DNA of 62,462 bases. It comes from Halochromatium glycolicum. GTDB lineage: Bacteria > Pseudomonadota > Gammaproteobacteria > Chromatiales > Chromatiaceae. The notes under the pieces were generated by a model. The model had not been told where the DNA came from. It did no database searches and saw nothing but the letters and a program-made list of their open reading frames with translations. Where the stretch lies: assembly GCF_016584085.1 (NCBI RefSeq), contig NZ_NRSJ01000045.1, positions 1 through 62,462 of the forward strand, given 5' to 3'. Position numbers and translations under genes: made by a program. Positions 45,374 to 53,345 of the stretch are shown piece after piece (within the stretch, counting starts at the first letter, position 1; every line of letters begins with the position of its first letter).

Positions 45374-47530
45374 TCAATCGGCCTCGATCACCTGCTCGAG
45401 CGCGCGCACCTGGGCGCGCATCTGGGCGCGCACCGGCGCATCGGGTTCGGCATCCAGTGACACGCCCTTGAGCGCGTTGACCAGGATGCCGATGGTCGAG
45501 CCGTTGTGCAGCACCGCGCTGGCCACCGGCGATAGCCAGCCGAGCACGGCGCCGGCGAGCACGCCGGTGTTGACCCCGACCGCGGCATGGAAATTGTGCT
45601 GGATCAGGCGCATGGTCTTGGCGGCGAGCTCGCGGGCGTCGGCGACCGCGAGCAGCCGATCATCCATCAGCACCACATCGGCCGTCGCACGGGCGATATC
45701 GGCACCCCGCGGCATCGCGATGCCGAGATTGGCGACGCTCAACGCCGGCCCATCATTGACGCCATCGCCGACGAACGCGACCTTGCGACCGGCCTGCTGC
45801 AACGACTCGATCACGCCGGCCTTGTCCTCCGGGGCCATCTCGGCATGGACCGCATCGAGCCCGAGCTCGGCGGCGAGGGCCTCGGCCTTCTCGCGTCGGT
45901 CGCCAGTGATCATGATCAGCCGCTCGATGCCGAGCGCGCGCAAGCGCGCCAGCGCTGCCGGCGCCTCCTCACGCAGGGTGTCGCGCAACGCGATTAGCCC
46001 GACCGCGCCCTCGGCGTTACCGACGAACAGCAGCGTCTTGCCCTCGGCCTCGAGCGCATCGATGCGCGCCTGATGCGCCTCGAAGCCGATCGCCATGTGC
46101 TCTTCGAGGTAGTGCCGGCTGCCGACCACGATGCGCCCGCCATCGACCTCGGCCTGCAGGCCGTGCGCGACCATGTAGTCCACCTCACCGTGAGAGATAT
46201 GCGCCAGATCGCGCTCGCGGGCGGCCTCGACCACGGCCTGGGCGACCGGATGGCTGGCATGCTCCTCGACCGAGGCCACCATCGCCAGTAATTCGGTCTC
46301 GGAGCACTCACAGCCGGCCGGCAGCACGACCACATCGGTGACCAGCAGATCGCTGTGCGTCAGCGTGCCGGTCTTGTCGAACACCAGGGTATCGACCTCG
46401 GCCAGCGCCTCGATCGCCTCCCCGCCCTTCATCAGCACGCCGTGCTCGGCCGCGCGCGCCATCCCCGACTTGAACGCCACCGGTGTGCCCAGCTTCAGCG
46501 CGCAGGAGTAATCGACCAGGAACACCGACTGCAGCCGCGCCAGATCGCGCGTGAGCGCATAGACCACGGCGCCGGTGCCGAGCGTGAGGTAGACGCGCTT
46601 GTCGGCGAGCTCATCGGCGACGCGCTGGGTCGCCGCCTGCTCGGCCAGCGAGGCCTGGATGAAGCGCGAGACCCGCGCCGTGGTGGTGTCCTCACCGACG
46701 CGCGTCGCCTCCAGCCGCAGCCGCCCCTCGACCAGCACCGAGCCGGCGATCACCCGCGCCGGCGCCTCCTTGCGCACCGGCACATCCTCGCCGGTGACGC
46801 TCGCCTGATTGACCAGCGCCAGGCCGTCGAGCACATGGCCATCGACCGGCACGGTCTCGCCGACACCGACCACCACGGTCTCGCCGAGGCGCACCTCATC
46901 GCCGGAGATCTGCACCAGCTCGCCGTCGCGCTCGACCCAGGCCATCGCCGGATCGGGCCGCAGCAGCCGGCGCAGCAACCGGTCCGACTGGCGCTGGGTG
47001 CGCCGCTCCAGGAACTCACCGAAGTCGAGCAGCAGATCGGTCACATTGGCCGTGAACAGCTTGCCATTCGCCGCCGCGAGACCGACCGCGAGCGCATCCA
47101 GCACCTCGACCTTGATCCCTTCGTGGACCAGGGTATCGGCACCCTTGGCCAAGGTCGAGCCGACGTTGGCGAAGGTCAGCACCACCCGCAGCGGCGGGGT
47201 TAACAACGGCAGCATCGCGAGCGTGAACAGGGTGGTGATCATCGGCGCCACCTCGGCCTCGCGCACCCCGTCCTCGCTGTAGCCGGGGATCGGCTCGCTC
47301 GAGAAGCGCTCGAGCCGCCGCAGCAGCGCCGCGCGGGCGTCGTCGCCGCCGCGATAGCGGATGATCAGGGTCCGCGCCGAGCGATTGGCGCGCACCTCCT
47401 GCACCGGCGCTGCCGCATCCATCCAATCCTCGAGCGCCCCGGCCTCGCAGCCCGGCTCACCGAGGGCCGGAATCCGCAGGCGCAGGCGCCCCGGCACCTC
47501 ATGGACGATGCGATAGTTGCTCAGCGCCAC
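45374..47530 (-). CDS. Atypical P1B-type ATPase, ferrosome-type candidate (FezB-like)
   Basis: The 718-residue protein has all P-type ATPase catalytic motifs: TGE (246-248), phosphorylation site DKTGT (385-389), HP in EEHASHPVA (427-428), MITGD (540-544) and GDGVNDGPA (588-596). The N-terminus (MALSNYRIVHEVPGRLRLRI) is an HMA-like domain without CxxC. The metal-site helix reads SCALKLGTP (342-350) instead of the CPC, SPC or TPC of common P1B groups, and the last helix has HNGSTIGILVNALKG. From memory this combination marks the P1B-6 group whose members, as FezB, load iron into ferrosomes. Iron as substrate is inference, supported by Fur sites and Feo genes nearby. It is the last gene of the minus-strand train. 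Confidence 0.85.
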   Translation of the reverse strand: MALSNYRIVHEVPGRLRLRIPALGEPGCEAGALEDWMDAAAPVQEVRANRSARTLIIRYRGGDDARAALLRRLERFSSEPIPGYSEDGVREAEVAPMITTLFTLAMLPLLTPPLRVVLTFANVGSTLAKGADTLVHEGIKVEVLDALAVGLAAANGKLFTANVTDLLLDFGEFLERRTQRQSDRLLRRLLRPDPAMAWVERDGELVQISGDEVRLGETVVVGVGETVPVDGHVLDGLALVNQASVTGEDVPVRKEAPARVIAGSVLVEGRLRLEATRVGEDTTTARVSRFIQASLAEQAATQRVADELADKRVYLTLGTGAVVYALTRDLARLQSVFLVDYSCALKLGTPVAFKSGMARAAEHGVLMKGGEAIEALAEVDTLVFDKTGTLTHSDLLVTDVVVLPAGCECSETELLAMVASVEEHASHPVAQAVVEAARERDLAHISHGEVDYMVAHGLQAEVDGGRIVVGSRHYLEEHMAIGFEAHQARIDALEAEGKTLLFVGNAEGAVGLIALRDTLREEAPAALARLRALGIERLIMITGDRREKAEALAAELGLDAVHAEMAPEDKAGVIESLQQAGRKVAFVGDGVNDGPALSVANLGIAMPRGADIARATADVVLMDDRLLAVADARELAAKTMRLIQHNFHAAVGVNTGVLAGAVLGWLSPVASAVLHNGSTIGILVNALKGVSLDAEPDAPVRAQMRAQVRALEQVIEAD

Positions 47531-47539
47531 GGCAAGCGG

Positions 47540-48055
47540 TCACGCGTCCTTGTGCGACTCTGAGGCTTGCAGCTCGGCCTCCGCGTCGTGAAAGCGCTCC
47601 TTGATCTCCTCGACACCGCCCTGAAGGCCGCCCCAGAGCTTGACCGCGCCCTTGATCGCGGTCCGCTGCACGCTCTCGTTGGTGAGCAGATAGGCGGCCG
47701 CGGCGCCGATCAGGAGCCCCTTGAGGAAGCGATCATTGCCGAGATTGAAGAACGACGATTGCGCGGCCGGCGTCGGATAGCCGCCGCCTTGCATCGCCGC
47801 AGCAGGCGCTGGCGCGGCCATCGGCGCCTGCGGATAGGCCGGATGGTAACCGGCCGGATTGTAACCGGCCTGATAGCCAGGCTGATAACCGGCCGCCTGC
47901 ATCATCCCCGCCTGTGGGTGCGCCATCTGAGCACCGCCCTGCAGCGGGGATGCGGTCTGGTATGGCTCCGGCGCATAGGGATGAGCGGGATAGCCAGGGG
48001 ACGCATAGGGCTGGCCAGGCTGCATGGCCGCACGGGGATAGATGTCATCACTCAT
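47540..48055 (-). CDS. Tyr/Pro/Gly-rich protein with membrane segment, YtxH-like end
   Basis: The 171-residue protein has a disordered N-terminus (1-100) rich in Tyr, Pro, Gln and Gly with repeats such as GYQPGYQAGYNPAGYHPAYP, then a hydrophobic helix DRFLKGLLIGAAAAYLLTNE followed by an amphipathic, charged helix (GGLQGGVEEIKERFHDAEAE). The pattern G-x-L-x-G-A-A-A-x-L-L-L/T-T-N is repeated in the 393-residue protein at 49233-50414. No enzyme motif. The gene is 9 bp before the ATPase and overlaps the gene upstream by 8 bp, so all are one transcript. A membrane-shaping or scaffold role in an iron compartment is inference. Confidence 0.7.
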   Translation of the reverse strand: MSDDIYPRAAMQPGQPYASPGYPAHPYAPEPYQTASPLQGGAQMAHPQAGMMQAAGYQPGYQAGYNPAGYHPAYPQAPMAAPAPAAAMQGGGYPTPAAQSSFFNLGNDRFLKGLLIGAAAAYLLTNESVQRTAIKGAVKLWGGLQGGVEEIKERFHDAEAELQASESHKDA

Positions 48056-48461
48056 GATCGCGTGCTCGGAGGATAGATTGCTTGGACTTGGCGGCCGGAT
48101 TCAATGCATACATCGCCGCAGTGCCTGTGACCAGGGTCGCGGCCAACGCCAGGGTCGGGCTGCGGAACTGACTCGCGACCAGCGTCGCGGCAGCGGTCGC
48201 GAGCCCGGAGGCGACCCCGGTGCGCACCGTGCTGAGCGCGGCATCGCCGGCCTCGACCTCACCCTGCTGCAGCCGATGCAGATTGGCGGCGCCGGCGCCG
48301 GTGAGGCCGATGACGGTGCCGAGCTTGGCCATCTCGAACAAGGCGTTGGGATGACTGGGCGCGACCGTGCGGACAGCGGGGCTGCCACTGGGGCTGCCAC
48401 TGGGGGAGAGATCAGCGTTGGCGGCAGGCGGATACCAGTATGGATGCTCGTATTGGCTCAT
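48048..48461 (-). CDS. Small membrane protein, paralogue of 48739-49224
   Basis: The 137-residue protein has a Pro/Ser-rich N-terminus and a hydrophobic C-terminal half with two or three helices (AKLGTVIGLTGAGAANLHRL, LATAAATLVAS, TLALAATLVTGTAAMYALN). The stretch GAANLHRLQQGEVEAGDAAL aligns with GANLRRLQRQEVETLGAFAD of the 161-residue neighbour, so the two arose by duplication. No known family was recognised. It is embedded in the ATPase transcript. Confidence 0.7.
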   Translation of the reverse strand: MSQYEHPYWYPPAANADLSPSGSPSGSPAVRTVAPSHPNALFEMAKLGTVIGLTGAGAANLHRLQQGEVEAGDAALSTVRTGVASGLATAAATLVASQFRSPTLALAATLVTGTAAMYALNPAAKSKQSILRARDHE

Positions 48462-48508
48462 GGGATTGGCTTCCAGGGATGGGCTTCCGGGTATTGGATT
48501 CGGAGGGA

Positions 48509-48742
48509 TCAGCGTCCCGACGGACTGGAGGGTGCGGACTCGGATGCGGACGTGGACCGATCAAGGAGCAAGGCCTCGGCCTGCGAACGATCGGTCGCCA
48601 AGGTCCGCTGCTGACGGCGTTTGAGCCATTGGCCGACGACGACCACCAGGGCCGCGCCGACGATCACGCCGCCGACCCCCTCGGCCAGGTTCTTGGCAAC
48701 ACCGTGGCGCTGGCGCTGCATCCCGTGCTCGGTGCGGCTCAT
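48509..48742 (-). CDS. Single-span small membrane protein of the iron cluster
   Basis: A 77-residue product with a short polar N-terminus, one helix (GVGGVIVGAALVVVVGQWLK) and a polar Ser-rich tail. It starts within the stop of the gene upstream (ATGA overlap), which argues for real translation. Function unknown. Confidence 0.6.
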   Translation of the reverse strand: MSRTEHGMQRQRHGVAKNLAEGVGGVIVGAALVVVVGQWLKRRQQRTLATDRSQAEALLLDRSTSASESAPSSPSGR

Positions 48743-49224
48743 GGCTCAAGACCTCGCTCGAGGTAACGCTGAATCCCGTACATCACCGCGGTCCCGCTCG
48801 CGAAGAGCACGCCGAGCCGCACCAGCCCCTGCCCGCTGACGGCGCTTGCGGCCGCGCCGGCCACCGCGGTCGCGGTCGCGGTCGCCAGCGCCGCCCGGCC
48901 GGTGTCGGCAAAGGCACCAAGGGTCTCGACCTCCTGGCGCTGCAGCCGGCGGAGATTGGCGCCAGCGGCGGCCGAGCCACCGATCACGGCCCCGAGGAGC
49001 GCGAGCTGCGCAAGGGACGCGCAGCCATCCGCAGCCTGGGGCGCGGGTTGGGTCGCCGGCGGCGGAGGCGGCGGATAGGGAAAGGCCGGCGCATACGCCG
49101 CAACGGGCGAGCCAACAAGGACCGGCTCATAGGGGGCGCCTGGCCAAGCCGCAAGGGCCGAATCATCAGGGACAGCCGGATGATAAGGGGCCGCTGGATC
49201 ATAAGGGGGCAGCATCGACATCAT
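48739..49224 (-). CDS. Small membrane protein with Pro/Tyr-rich N-terminus
   Basis: The 161-residue protein begins with about 65 residues rich in Pro, Ala and Tyr (PPYDPAAPYHPAVPDD, FPYPPPPPPATQPAP), then a membrane module (LAQLALLGAVIGGSAAAGAN, LATATATAVAGAAASAVSG, RLGVLFASGTAVMYGIQRYL) homologous to that of 48048-48461. GAGGGG precedes the start. No homologue of known function was recognised. Confidence 0.7.
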   Translation of the reverse strand: MMSMLPPYDPAAPYHPAVPDDSALAAWPGAPYEPVLVGSPVAAYAPAFPYPPPPPPATQPAPQAADGCASLAQLALLGAVIGGSAAAGANLRRLQRQEVETLGAFADTGRAALATATATAVAGAAASAVSGQGLVRLGVLFASGTAVMYGIQRYLERGLEP

Positions 49225-49232
49225 CGCGCCCC

Positions 49233-50414
49233 TCAGGAGCCGTTCTCGCTATCCGCGGTGCCCGAGACGCGCTCCTTGAGCTTGTCGGCGCCGCTCTTGA
49301 CTGCGCCCTTGGCCTTGGCGCCGGACTTGAACAGCGCATCCTGGACCTGATCGTTGGTCAGCAACAGCACGGCGGCCGCACCGACGAGGGCGCCTTTCCA
49401 GAACTCGGTATCGTCGAGACTGAGCATCTGTGACAAGGCACTGAGCCCATTACCGCCCTCGGCGATCTCCTCGAACAGCTGCTGCATCCCCGCCTGGGGC
49501 CCAGGTCCGGGGCCAGCCCCGGCACCAGCGCCAGCCCCGGCACCAGCGCCCATCGCAGCGGCACCCATCGCAGCGGCACCAGCTCCCGCTCCGGCCGCGG
49601 CACCTGCGCCCGGAGCGCCCGGCGCCGCCCCGAGGCCCGCCGCGGCATGGCCGCCGACAGGTCCGCCGCCATGACCAGGGATAGCCGCGCCATTCGCCAT
49701 CATCCCAGGCGGCTGCGCTTGGAACGCGTGCGGCGGCTGGCCGGCAGCGCCGGCATAGGCGCCCGGATAAGGACCAGCATAGGCACCGGGATGCCCGCCC
49801 GGATAGCCCCCGTAGCCGGCCTCGAAACCAGCCGCGCCTGGGTATGCCGGCGCGGTCGGCTGGCCGTAGCCGCCAGCGCCCGCCCCCGGGTGCGGTGATG
49901 GATAATGCGGCGGGTAGTCGGGCTGCTGGTAATGGGGCTGATACGGCTGCTGAAACGGAGGCTGAGCATGCAGCGGATAACCGGCCGGGGGCGGCGGCGG
50001 ATAGACCGGCGGCTGCCCTTGGTACTGACCGGGCACCCCGCCAGGGGCCGCGACGCCAGCCGGCGGCGCACCGCCCATGCTCGAGGGCGCGCCATAGGGA
50101 GAGGGCCCAAAGGCGGGATGCGCGTGATCATCGCCGCGCTGCGAAGGGTGCGGCGATGCCGTCCCGTGCGTCGGCTGCTGCGACTGGGCCTGCTGAGACT
50201 GGGCCGCGTGCGCCTGCTCCGCCCAAGCTGACTGAGCGCTCGCTCCCCCGGGCGAGGACCCATGCGAAGGATCATGTTGCACGTTCGAGCGTGCCGACGC
50301 CTGGTCGGCCGGTCCGTACCCTGCTTGCTGCGCCCTGACGCCGCCGGACGCTGGTCCACCACCCGCCTGCGGCGCTTCACCCGACCCTTTCGGGTCACGC
50401 TCGGCTTCGCTCAT
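49233..50414 (-). CDS. Large Pro/Gly/Tyr/Gln-rich disordered protein with C-terminal membrane segment
   Basis: The 393-residue protein is low complexity over the first 310 residues: Gln/Ser/His-rich, then PPP, QPPYQPHYQQPDYPPHYPS-like and GGYPGGHPGAYAGPYPGAYA-like stretches and a Gly-Ala run (GAGAGAGAGAGAGPGPGP). A short ordered part (LFEEIAEGGNGLSALSQMLS) leads to the helix FWKGALVGAAAVLLLTNDQV and a Lys/Gly-rich tail. That helix matches the one at 47540-48055. The composition is like proteins that form condensates or line surfaces. It starts after AGGAGAAGCGAG and is first of the five-gene membrane-protein block. Confidence 0.7.
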   Translation of the reverse strand: MSEAERDPKGSGEAPQAGGGPASGGVRAQQAGYGPADQASARSNVQHDPSHGSSPGGASAQSAWAEQAHAAQSQQAQSQQPTHGTASPHPSQRGDDHAHPAFGPSPYGAPSSMGGAPPAGVAAPGGVPGQYQGQPPVYPPPPPAGYPLHAQPPFQQPYQPHYQQPDYPPHYPSPHPGAGAGGYGQPTAPAYPGAAGFEAGYGGYPGGHPGAYAGPYPGAYAGAAGQPPHAFQAQPPGMMANGAAIPGHGGGPVGGHAAAGLGAAPGAPGAGAAAGAGAGAAAMGAAAMGAGAGAGAGAGAGPGPGPQAGMQQLFEEIAEGGNGLSALSQMLSLDDTEFWKGALVGAAAVLLLTNDQVQDALFKSGAKAKGAVKSGADKLKERVSGTADSENGS

Positions 50415-50511
50415 CTCGCTTCTCCTGATCGGCTCACGGCCTGACTGACTTGAATCGTTATGATAACTGCTCCCATTCGCTCACGCCAACCAGGCCGCGC
50501 GCTCGACTCGC

Positions 50512-50763
50512 TCAGCGATCCATCACCGAGGTCAGCCACGATGGCGGTTCAACCGCCTGCAAAGCCGACTGGGCGCCCGCATCCTGTGGCGGTACAACCC
50601 AGAGCATCGTCGCCAGTGCCAATGCGACGATGAGCACCGCCGGCATCAACCCGACCGAACCGGCGCGCAGAGCCGTCCCGCGCAGCAGCACCCTGGCAAG
50701 CCGCCGGCGGTGCCGGTTCCTGCCAGACGATTCGGATTGCGGACCTTTCTTCACATATCGCAT
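50512..50763 (-). CDS. Small basic membrane protein
   Basis: The 83-residue product starts MRYVKKGPQ, has a highly basic stretch (GRNRHRRRLARVLLRG), one hydrophobic helix (GLMPAVLIVALALATMLWVV) and a short outside tail. ATG at 50763 is chosen because GGTGGAGA lies 6 bp before it; an upstream ATG at 50796 would add 11 residues. Function unknown; part of the iron cluster by position. Confidence 0.55.
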   Translation of the reverse strand: MRYVKKGPQSESSGRNRHRRRLARVLLRGTALRAGSVGLMPAVLIVALALATMLWVVPPQDAGAQSALQAVEPPSWLTSVMDR

Positions 50764-50826
50764 CGCGAGTCTCCACCGTCTCATCAAGGTTTTCAAGTGC
50801 GATCCACCACGCCCTGCAATGTCACC

Positions 50827-52254
50827 TCAGGCAGCCCGGGTCGCTCGCGGCGCGCGTTCGATGCCCAGGCTGATCGGCCCGGGGGCGGCCTGTGAGTCCG
50901 GCGCATCGGCCAATGCCGACAGCGCTTCCGCGAAGGCGCCGACGCTCGAGCGCGAGACCAGCACACAGGGTTTTGCCATCCGCTTACAGAAGCGCTTGGT
51001 CAGCGCATAGGCGTTATGGCTGACCGCATCGGCCGGACAGATCACCGCATCGGCGCTCGCCAGCACCGCCTCGAGCCGCTGGCGGCTGTCCTCGAGCCCG
51101 CCATCGTGACGAATCAGCTCACCGTTGCAGCGCTGCACCAGATCGCGATAGCGCGGCGCGAGGTCACTGCGCCCACCGACACAGAGGATGCGCTGCCCAG
51201 CGAGATCCAGGTCGAAGGCGCGGTCGTGATGCCCGCTGCAGCCGTCGCAGTCATCGCCGGCGCAGGCATCAGTGGCATCGCCCATCCCGATCAGTCGCTC
51301 GAGCGCCTCGCAGGCATTGGTCTGCTCCTGGAGCCGGGCGGCCAGACCCATCACCTCGGCTTCGGCGGCCTCCAGCCCTTGCTCCAAGGCCTCAGCGCGC
51401 AGCTCGGCATCGGCCAGGCGCCGGCCCTGGCGATCGTTCTCCTGCTCGAGCTGCGCGACCCGGGCACGCAATGTCCGCAGCTCGCGGCCGTCCTCGAGCG
51501 CGCGCAGCCGCTCGCGCGTCGCCTCATAGGCCTGCTCGATGCCTTCCAGGCCCATGACCCGCTCGCGCAGCTGCTCGACCTCAGTGTGCTTCTTCTGGAG
51601 ACGGCTGGCCTGGCGTTTGCGCTCGGACTCGGCCTCCTTGCGCAGGTGCGCGAGCGCTTTGCGCGCCTCGGCCAAGGCGGCCAGGTCTGCACGCAGTCCG
51701 GCGCCGATCTGGTGCGAAAGCATGTGCACATCCTCGAACGCCTGAGAGCGCAGCTCGACGTCCGCGCACGCATGCGTCATCAGCGCCCAGAACGCCCCTT
51801 GCACCTCACCATCGGCCAGCGCGCGTTGCCAGAGCGTCCGGAGCGCATCAGGCGACTTCGCGCTCGCGAAGCGCTTCACGGTGCGTGCATAGCGCCGCTC
51901 GAGCTCCTTCTGCACCGCGATCGAGAGCAGGTTCTTCTCATCGGCCGCGGCCACGAAGCTGACATGAACCTCGAAGTCGCTCTTCGCATCCCTGAGGGCC
52001 GGGCTGCCGATCTTGCGCGCCAAGCGGCGCAGATCGTCGACCTCGAGGCAGGTCCCGATGATGGGGCAGTGATACTTGTGCCAGAGCTCCCACAACCGGC
52101 GCCGGCGGTTGACGCCGTGCTGCGCACCGGTCGCCTCCCTATCGGTCGGGCTTGCGCGCTCGGCAGCCGGCCCAGCCTCGCCGACTGGGAGTGCAGGCGT
52201 TGGCACCGACTCGCGCAGCCCTGTATTCGATACTCGATTGAATGATTGACACAT
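50827..52254 (-). CDS. Coiled-coil protein with C-terminal DUF2325 domain
   Basis: The 475-residue protein has a helical N-terminal part (WELWHKYHCPIIGTCLEVDD, then LRRLARKIGSPALRDAKSDF), a long coiled coil (about residues 195-325), a Cys-rich patch (CAGDDCDGCSGHHD) that could bind metal, and a Rossmann-like DUF2325 domain (RILCVGGRSDLAPRYRDLVQ, HDGGLEDSRQRL, ADAVICPADAVSHNAYALTK). DUF2325 proteins occur beside iron and metal genes but have no proven function. ATG at 52254 is preferred over an upstream codon overlapping the previous gene: GAGGG lies before it and it is 11 bp after that gene's stop. Confidence 0.8.
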   Translation of the reverse strand: MCQSFNRVSNTGLRESVPTPALPVGEAGPAAERASPTDREATGAQHGVNRRRRLWELWHKYHCPIIGTCLEVDDLRRLARKIGSPALRDAKSDFEVHVSFVAAADEKNLLSIAVQKELERRYARTVKRFASAKSPDALRTLWQRALADGEVQGAFWALMTHACADVELRSQAFEDVHMLSHQIGAGLRADLAALAEARKALAHLRKEAESERKRQASRLQKKHTEVEQLRERVMGLEGIEQAYEATRERLRALEDGRELRTLRARVAQLEQENDRQGRRLADAELRAEALEQGLEAAEAEVMGLAARLQEQTNACEALERLIGMGDATDACAGDDCDGCSGHHDRAFDLDLAGQRILCVGGRSDLAPRYRDLVQRCNGELIRHDGGLEDSRQRLEAVLASADAVICPADAVSHNAYALTKRFCKRMAKPCVLVSRSSVGAFAEALSALADAPDSQAAPGPISLGIERAPRATRAA

Positions 52255-52265
52255 CGCGGCGGCCC

Positions 52266-53345
52266 TCAGCTGGTCAAGGCGTTCATCAGCGTTGTCCAGA
52301 GCCGAACGGCATCGGGACGCCACTGGCCGTGCGGCCGACCAGCCGAAACCCTCGCGCCACCGTCATCCCGCCGACCGCAGCTCCATGGATCAGCGCCGGA
52401 GGCGATCACCGCGATGGCCCGGCCATCGGCGTCGTAGAGCCGCAGCGAGCGCTCATCGCGCTCGCCAGAGCGCCGACCGACGACCCAGGCGCTATCGATC
52501 GCGCGCACATCGAGCTCGAGCCGCGCGGCATCGCCGCGTAAGGCGAGCTGGCCGTCGACATAGGCGTGACCATAGACCGATTGGACCGCACGGCTGACCC
52601 AGCCCCGGCTCCCGCTGCTCAGCGCCAGCGGATACACCTGATCGGCCAGCGTCTCGAGCGCGCAGGGCACCAGGGATGGATCGACCGCGACCGCCTCGGC
52701 ACCCGCCTCCGCTGTCATCTGGCGCAGCTGCTCGGGCTGCAGGCTCAGGCGCCCGCTCAGCTCGGCGACCTCGCGGAATCCCAAATCCGGCCCGAGCGTC
52801 TGGCAATCGCGCTGCAAACGGCCGACGGCATGCTGCTCCAGCGCAGCGATCGGCGCCTCCTGGCGGGGATGCGGGGCCGGCACCACCGATCGGTCCTGGG
52901 CGCCGAGACTGGACAGGAGCACGCGCAATGGCAGCGGATGACTGCGGGCATCCAAGCGCAGGCTCACGAGCGGCTGGCCACCGAGCTCTTCGACCAGCAA
53001 TCCCTGCGCGTCGTCGAGGGCCCGCAGCGCATGGCAGGCATCGAGCAGGAGCCGCACCTGATACTCGGGGGTATCCAGATAACCGACGAGCCCCCGCACA
53101 CGCAGGCCGGTGAGCCGCTGGCGCTGGACGACCCGTAGACCAGGCGACTCGGTCTCGATCCAGACGCTGCCCAAGAGCCCAAGGTCGCCCAACAGCTCAG
53201 GCCAGTGACCGAGGTAGCGCACCTGTCCGGCATCCCCGTGCGCCGAATGCGCCGACATCGGCCTCGGTGAGGGCTGAGCCGGGGAGACGGATGGGCGGCC
53301 GTTCGCCATGCCTGCGCTGAAGTCGTTCAGATAGGGGTTCGCCAT
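52266..53345 (-). CDS. HemS/ChuS-like haem-handling protein
   Basis: The 359-residue length is that of HemS/PhuS/ChuS proteins, which carry or degrade haem in the cytosol. The C-terminal half keeps their pattern: IDSAWVVGRRSGERDERSLR followed by LYDADGRAIAVIASGAD matches the HemS segment with W-V-V, a charged turn, S-L-x-x-F/Y-D-A-x-G and a hydrophobic strand. The N-terminal repeat is more diverged (LGSVWIETESPGLRVVQ, QPLVSLRLDARSHP). The proximal haem His cannot be placed with certainty. The start overlaps the upstream stop by one base, and a Fur-like box precedes the pair. Divergence from classical HemS leaves room for a new function. Confidence 0.65.
   Translation of the reverse strand: MANPYLNDFSAGMANGRPSVSPAQPSPRPMSAHSAHGDAGQVRYLGHWPELLGDLGLLGSVWIETESPGLRVVQRQRLTGLRVRGLVGYLDTPEYQVRLLLDACHALRALDDAQGLLVEELGGQPLVSLRLDARSHPLPLRVLLSSLGAQDRSVVPAPHPRQEAPIAALEQHAVGRLQRDCQTLGPDLGFREVAELSGRLSLQPEQLRQMTAEAGAEAVAVDPSLVPCALETLADQVYPLALSSGSRGWVSRAVQSVYGHAYVDGQLALRGDAARLELDVRAIDSAWVVGRRSGERDERSLRLYDADGRAIAVIASGADPWSCGRRDDGGARVSAGRPHGQWRPDAVRLWTTLMNALTS

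Noticed and set aside
50457..50467. GTTATGATAAC palindrome upstream of the 393-residue protein
   Set aside because: A neat 5-1-5 dyad but its arms do not fit the Fur hexamer order; kept only as a weak operator idea.
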